Shown: positions 61,348 to 64,000 of the stretch, piece by piece
Layout of the letters: every line of letters starts with the position of its first letter
Numbering within the stretch: the stretch's first letter is position 1
Assembly (NCBI GenBank): GCA_011525915.1
Contig: WYBM01000048.1
Coordinates: 1 to 64,000 of the forward strand
Source of the DNA: Ardenticatenaceae bacterium
GTDB lineage: Bacteria > Chloroflexota > Anaerolineae > Promineifilales > Promineifilaceae
Direction: 5' to 3'
Length of the DNA stretch: 64,000 bases
The notes under the pieces: generated by a model
Told to the model about the DNA's origin: nothing
The model's database searches: none
Seen by the model: only the letters and a program-made list of their open reading frames with translations
Made by a program: the position numbers and the translations under genes

Positions 61348-63132
61348 CTAGAGTGGCCATAGAATCGGCAAGAAAATAATCAACAAAAACCAGATCAGCA
61401 GCGTCAAGGGTAGCCCAACTTTTGTGTAATCGAAAAAGCGATAACCACCGGGGCCGTAAACCAACACCGAAGCCTGATGCCCAATGGGAAACAAGAATGA
61501 GTTGGAAGCAGCGATGGCCACGCCCATGGCAAATGCCTGGGGCGCAACGCCAAGCGTCACGGCCGAACTAATGGCGATCGGGGCAACCAAAACCGCGGCC
61601 GCGGCATTGGACATGAACTCAGTAATGATCGTGGTTAGCACAAACAATCCGATCATGATCCCCCAAGGACCCAGGTCGCCAACCAGATCAATGATCAACT
61701 TGGATAAAAAGTCTGCTGTGCCTGTCTTTGCCATGGCAATACCCAAGGGCAGCATGCCCGCTATCAAGAACACGGACTGCCACTCGATTGATGCATACGC
61801 TTCGTTCATAGCCAGAACGCCAACAAGGACCATGAGCACAGCCGCCAGGACGACCGCTGTAGCGATGTGCAGTGTGCCAGTTGATACCAGCAAAATCATT
61901 CCCCCGAATATGATCAACGAAAGTAGCGCTTTGTTTACCCGTCGATACTCCATGGTGATAAGCCCCAGAACGATAAAAGCCAGGTCTTTTCGCAGGTAAT
62001 TAAGCCGTTGGCGCGGGCCATGAACAAGCAATATATCCCCTAACTGCAAGGGAACATCAGACAAGCGATTTACGATCACTTCCTCCTTGTGCCAAATTGC
62101 CAAAACCGTCAAACCATATTTGGCGCGAAAATCTACTTGTTTCAGTGTTTTACCAGCGAAGTCGGCAAGTTGGCTTATGACCACTTCAATTATTGAGGCT
62201 TCGGAAGATTTGAGATCGAGTTCACTCAAACGTATATGTGGGTCTATTCTAATCCCGATTCTATCTTGTACTTCAAGGATTTTTGTGATTGACCCCTTGA
62301 CCAGCAGTATGTCGTTGGCTTGGATGTGGGCATTGGGCAGAACTCCAGGGTAGGCATGACCGTTGCGCATCAAGCCCGTGACTGTCAAATCGTACTCCTC
62401 GCCCAAACGGGTATCTAAAATAGTCTTGCCTATCAGGCTCGATACAGATAACACCTTGAGCTCGGTCAGGTAATCGCGCAGATTGTAATCGACCGTCAAA
62501 TCTTCTGCTGAGTGCACTTGCCGGTTTGGAAGAAGGTGACGGCCGACCACAGCAAAGTAAGTGATGCCGCTGACCATCACAATGAGACCCATAGGTGTAT
62601 AGTCGAAGAGCGTAAATGGCTCATAGCCGGCGGTGGCCAGGGCTGAACTGACCAGGAGGTTAGGTGGGGTGCCGATCAGGGTTGTGACACCGCCCAACAA
62701 GGACCCGAAAGCCAAAGGGATCAGCAGTTTAGATGCCGGGATCTTTAGCTTTCGACCAATAGCCACAATAGCAGGCAGCAAAACGGCCGTGGCCCCAATA
62801 TTGTTCATGAAGGCCGACATAACTCCCACAACTACCATGATCACCACGGTTAATCGGACCGAATTGTTGCCAGAAATGCCAAGGATTCGCTGGCCTAAAT
62901 AATCGGCGACGCCGGTAATGAAAAGGCCTTCGCTAACGATGTAGATGCCCCATACAGTGATGACGGCCGGATTTGAAAAACCGGAAAAGGCTTCCTCAAC
63001 TGTCAGCAGGCCCGTGAGGATCAACGACAGCAGGACCATCATGGATATTACGTCCACACGAATCCGCTCAGTCGCGAAGAGAACAATGGCGATGCCCAAT
63101 ATAGTAAGAACCAGAGCAATCTCAGATGTCAC
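61348..63132 (-). CDS. SLC13/DASS-family anion symporter with RCK-C domains
   Basis: A polytopic carrier of the divalent-anion:sodium symporter family (sulfate, dicarboxylates). There are about ten to twelve membrane helices; NNIGATAVLLPAIVAIGRK and TLIGTPPNLLVSSALA are the first conserved SNT-like motif, and EFMSNAAAAVLVAPIAIS the second. Between them (residues 190-370) lie two TrkA-C-type domains (IRIDPHIRLSEL; LPLQLGDILLVHGPRQRL). The GTG at 63132 follows GAAGGT and gives 594 residues; a TTG at 63231 gives 627. Which anion it carries is not determined. Confidence 0.85.
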   Translation of the reverse strand: MTSEIALVLTILGIAIVLFATERIRVDVISMMVLLSLILTGLLTVEEAFSGFSNPAVITVWGIYIVSEGLFITGVADYLGQRILGISGNNSVRLTVVIMVVVGVMSAFMNNIGATAVLLPAIVAIGRKLKIPASKLLIPLAFGSLLGGVTTLIGTPPNLLVSSALATAGYEPFTLFDYTPMGLIVMVSGITYFAVVGRHLLPNRQVHSAEDLTVDYNLRDYLTELKVLSVSSLIGKTILDTRLGEEYDLTVTGLMRNGHAYPGVLPNAHIQANDILLVKGSITKILEVQDRIGIRIDPHIRLSELDLKSSEASIIEVVISQLADFAGKTLKQVDFRAKYGLTVLAIWHKEEVIVNRLSDVPLQLGDILLVHGPRQRLNYLRKDLAFIVLGLITMEYRRVNKALLSLIIFGGMILLVSTGTLHIATAVVLAAVLMVLVGVLAMNEAYASIEWQSVFLIAGMLPLGIAMAKTGTADFLSKLIIDLVGDLGPWGIMIGLFVLTTIITEFMSNAAAAVLVAPIAISSAVTLGVAPQAFAMGVAIAASNSFLFPIGHQASVLVYGPGGYRFFDYTKVGLPLTLLIWFLLIIFLPILWPL

Positions 63133-63248
63133 CGGTACCTTCAACCTGCTGGGGGTAATACCTGCTCTGTAAAAAATAGCAAGGATAAGCTCAATTTTAT
63201 CCGAAAAGGATATTTTGCGTATCCCCTCCAAAAGTATATTCCAAATAA

Positions 63249-63651
63249 TGTTTATCGAACGGTATGAATGGGGTAGCTCACGGATGCGCGAACCCCGGGC
63301 CGAAATCCGTCATTTGATGGGGTTCCGACCAGCAACTGTAGCTAACTAGGAAGCATGGCGAACCTGGCTGATGACCAAAATTCTGCCGGACGAATATCGG
63401 CCGTCTCATCTGACACAGCGCCTTTATCAACATCTACGCCGCCTGCATAGGAGACCACCGGGGCATCTGTCAGGGTGGTAATACCCCGAGGCGAAGAACG
63501 TGGGACGACAGACAGCATTTTGCCGCCAGCAGCGCACTGATTGGAAATGTGCAAATGTGTGGAGCTGGCAGCCGGAGGGCGACCGTGGGCACGCTGAAGG
63601 TCGTTGCCACTGGTAAACTCCCCCTTGATACTTTATGTCATGTCGCCTATT
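63249..63651. other. Intergenic region without a convincing gene
   Basis: No coding frame with support was found. A 33-codon frame from about 63249 (MFIERYEWGSS) has no recognised relative. The only notable sequence is the second copy of the 24-bp direct repeat near the end. Confidence 0.5.
63594..63617 (+). repeat. 24-bp direct repeat, right copy
   Basis: Exact copy of the word at 49871-49894. It lies in the gap before the cyclase gene and marks the right side of a 13.7-kb stretch that contains the ars-like genes, the transposase remnant and the groEL block. Confidence 0.7.
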
Positions 63652-63708
63652 ATGGGGTGGCATACTATAATTCTGATAAACAATCCTGTAAATGAGTGTC
63701 TAGTTATT

Positions 63709-64000
63709 GTGTCTACCCGGAATGAACTTGAAAAAGCCATTGCTGCTATTGAAGGGCAGCAGGAGGCTTTATTCGAGAAGGATGTTGTAGAAGTTGCCAT
63801 ACTGGCGTTGCGTGAGAAGTTGGCCACACTGCAAGCGCCGCATACCATGCAGCAACACGATAATATTTGTGTGCTGGTGGCTGATATGTCTGGCTTTACT
63901 TCCATGTCTGAATTTTTAGATGCGGAAGAAGTGCGAGACACCATGAATGCTGTCTGGCGGCGGCTGGATCGTATCATTGTTAATTGGGGTGGGGTTATTG
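63709..64000 (+). CDS. Class III adenylate/guanylate cyclase, N-terminal part
   Basis: Open to the right edge. The first 60 residues form a helix (KAIAAIEGQQEALFEKD then ILALREKLATLQ), followed by ICVLVADMSGFTSMSE, the first metal-binding Asp and the FTxxSE of class III cyclases. These are usually multi-domain proteins with ATPase and TPR tails in this type of genome. The GTG at 63709 is one start; an in-frame ATG at 63652 adds 19 residues without clear homology. Confidence 0.85.
   Translation, partial: MSTRNELEKAIAAIEGQQEALFEKDVVEVAILALREKLATLQAPHTMQQHDNICVLVADMSGFTSMSEFLDAEEVRDTMNAVWRRLDRIIVNWGGVI

Overview
The window reads as a chromosomal segment of an anaerobic bacterium, most likely a Chloroflexota lineage near Anaerolineae. 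That placement is an inference from gene content (bacterial-type CODH/acetyl-CoA synthase, Ser/Thr kinases with TPR tails, a compact full histidine operon, GT4/GH130 genes); no rRNA or tRNA gene is present to confirm it.

Layout. 1-2.85 kb: end of an unidentified gene and a cytosolic Ser/Thr kinase with TPR repeats. 2.85-12.84 kb (minus strand): a histidine operon, order hisG-hisD-GNAT-hisC-hisB-hisH-hisA-HAD-methyltransferase-DinB-hisF-hisI-hisE. It is preceded by a promoter, a 28-codon leader peptide rich in His codons and a rho-independent terminator, the anatomy of a classical attenuator. 12.84-14.8 kb: a metallophosphoesterase and an orphan beta-sandwich-like protein. 14.8-20.0 kb (minus): a MacB-type ABC permease, its ATPase and two tandem HlyD-type adaptors. 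20.3-26.5 kb: small membrane/secreted proteins, a GT2 glycosyltransferase, an M50-like membrane protein, tpiA and a membrane Ser/Thr kinase. 26.8-30.3 kb (minus): smc. 30.5-49.9 kb (plus): a Wood-Ljungdahl cluster with cooS, acsB (interrupted by a 529-residue LAGLIDADG intein at the A-cluster cysteines), a CBS protein, acsD, acsC, a CoA-binding protein, a RACo-like activator, a radical SAM protein, acsE, malic enzyme, a thioredoxin-reductase-like flavoprotein without CxxC, a MetV-MetF fusion and two CooC/AcsF ATPases. 49.9-52.9 kb: an ArsR regulator, a flavin monooxygenase and an MFS exporter. 52.7-63.6 kb: an IS630 remnant, a truncated response regulator, then groEL, an SPFH protein, a GT4/alpha-alpha-barrel fusion, GH130, aconitase and an SLC13 carrier. 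63.7 kb to the end: the start of a class III nucleotide cyclase.

How the genes work together. The Wood-Ljungdahl block carries methylene-H4F reduction (MetVF), methyl transfer (AcsE to AcsCD), reductive reactivation of the corrinoid protein (RACo-like), CO2/CO interconversion (CooS), acetyl-CoA assembly (AcsB) and nickel insertion (CooC/AcsF). The his block encodes every step from PRPP except a recognised histidinol-phosphate phosphatase; the embedded HAD gene is the obvious candidate.

Three signals stand out. The perfect octamer palindrome ACGGCCGT occurs about 100 times by hand count (about one expected by chance), mostly inside genes as Thr-Ala-Val or x-Gly-Arg, and thins out sharply after 53.16 kb. 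The his leader looks like a complete peptide-dependent attenuator. The intein sits exactly before the catalytic Cys-Gly-Cys of acetyl-CoA synthase. A 24-bp direct repeat at 49.87 and 63.59 kb, together with the octamer drop and the transposase remnant, hints that the last part of the window is a more recent acquisition.
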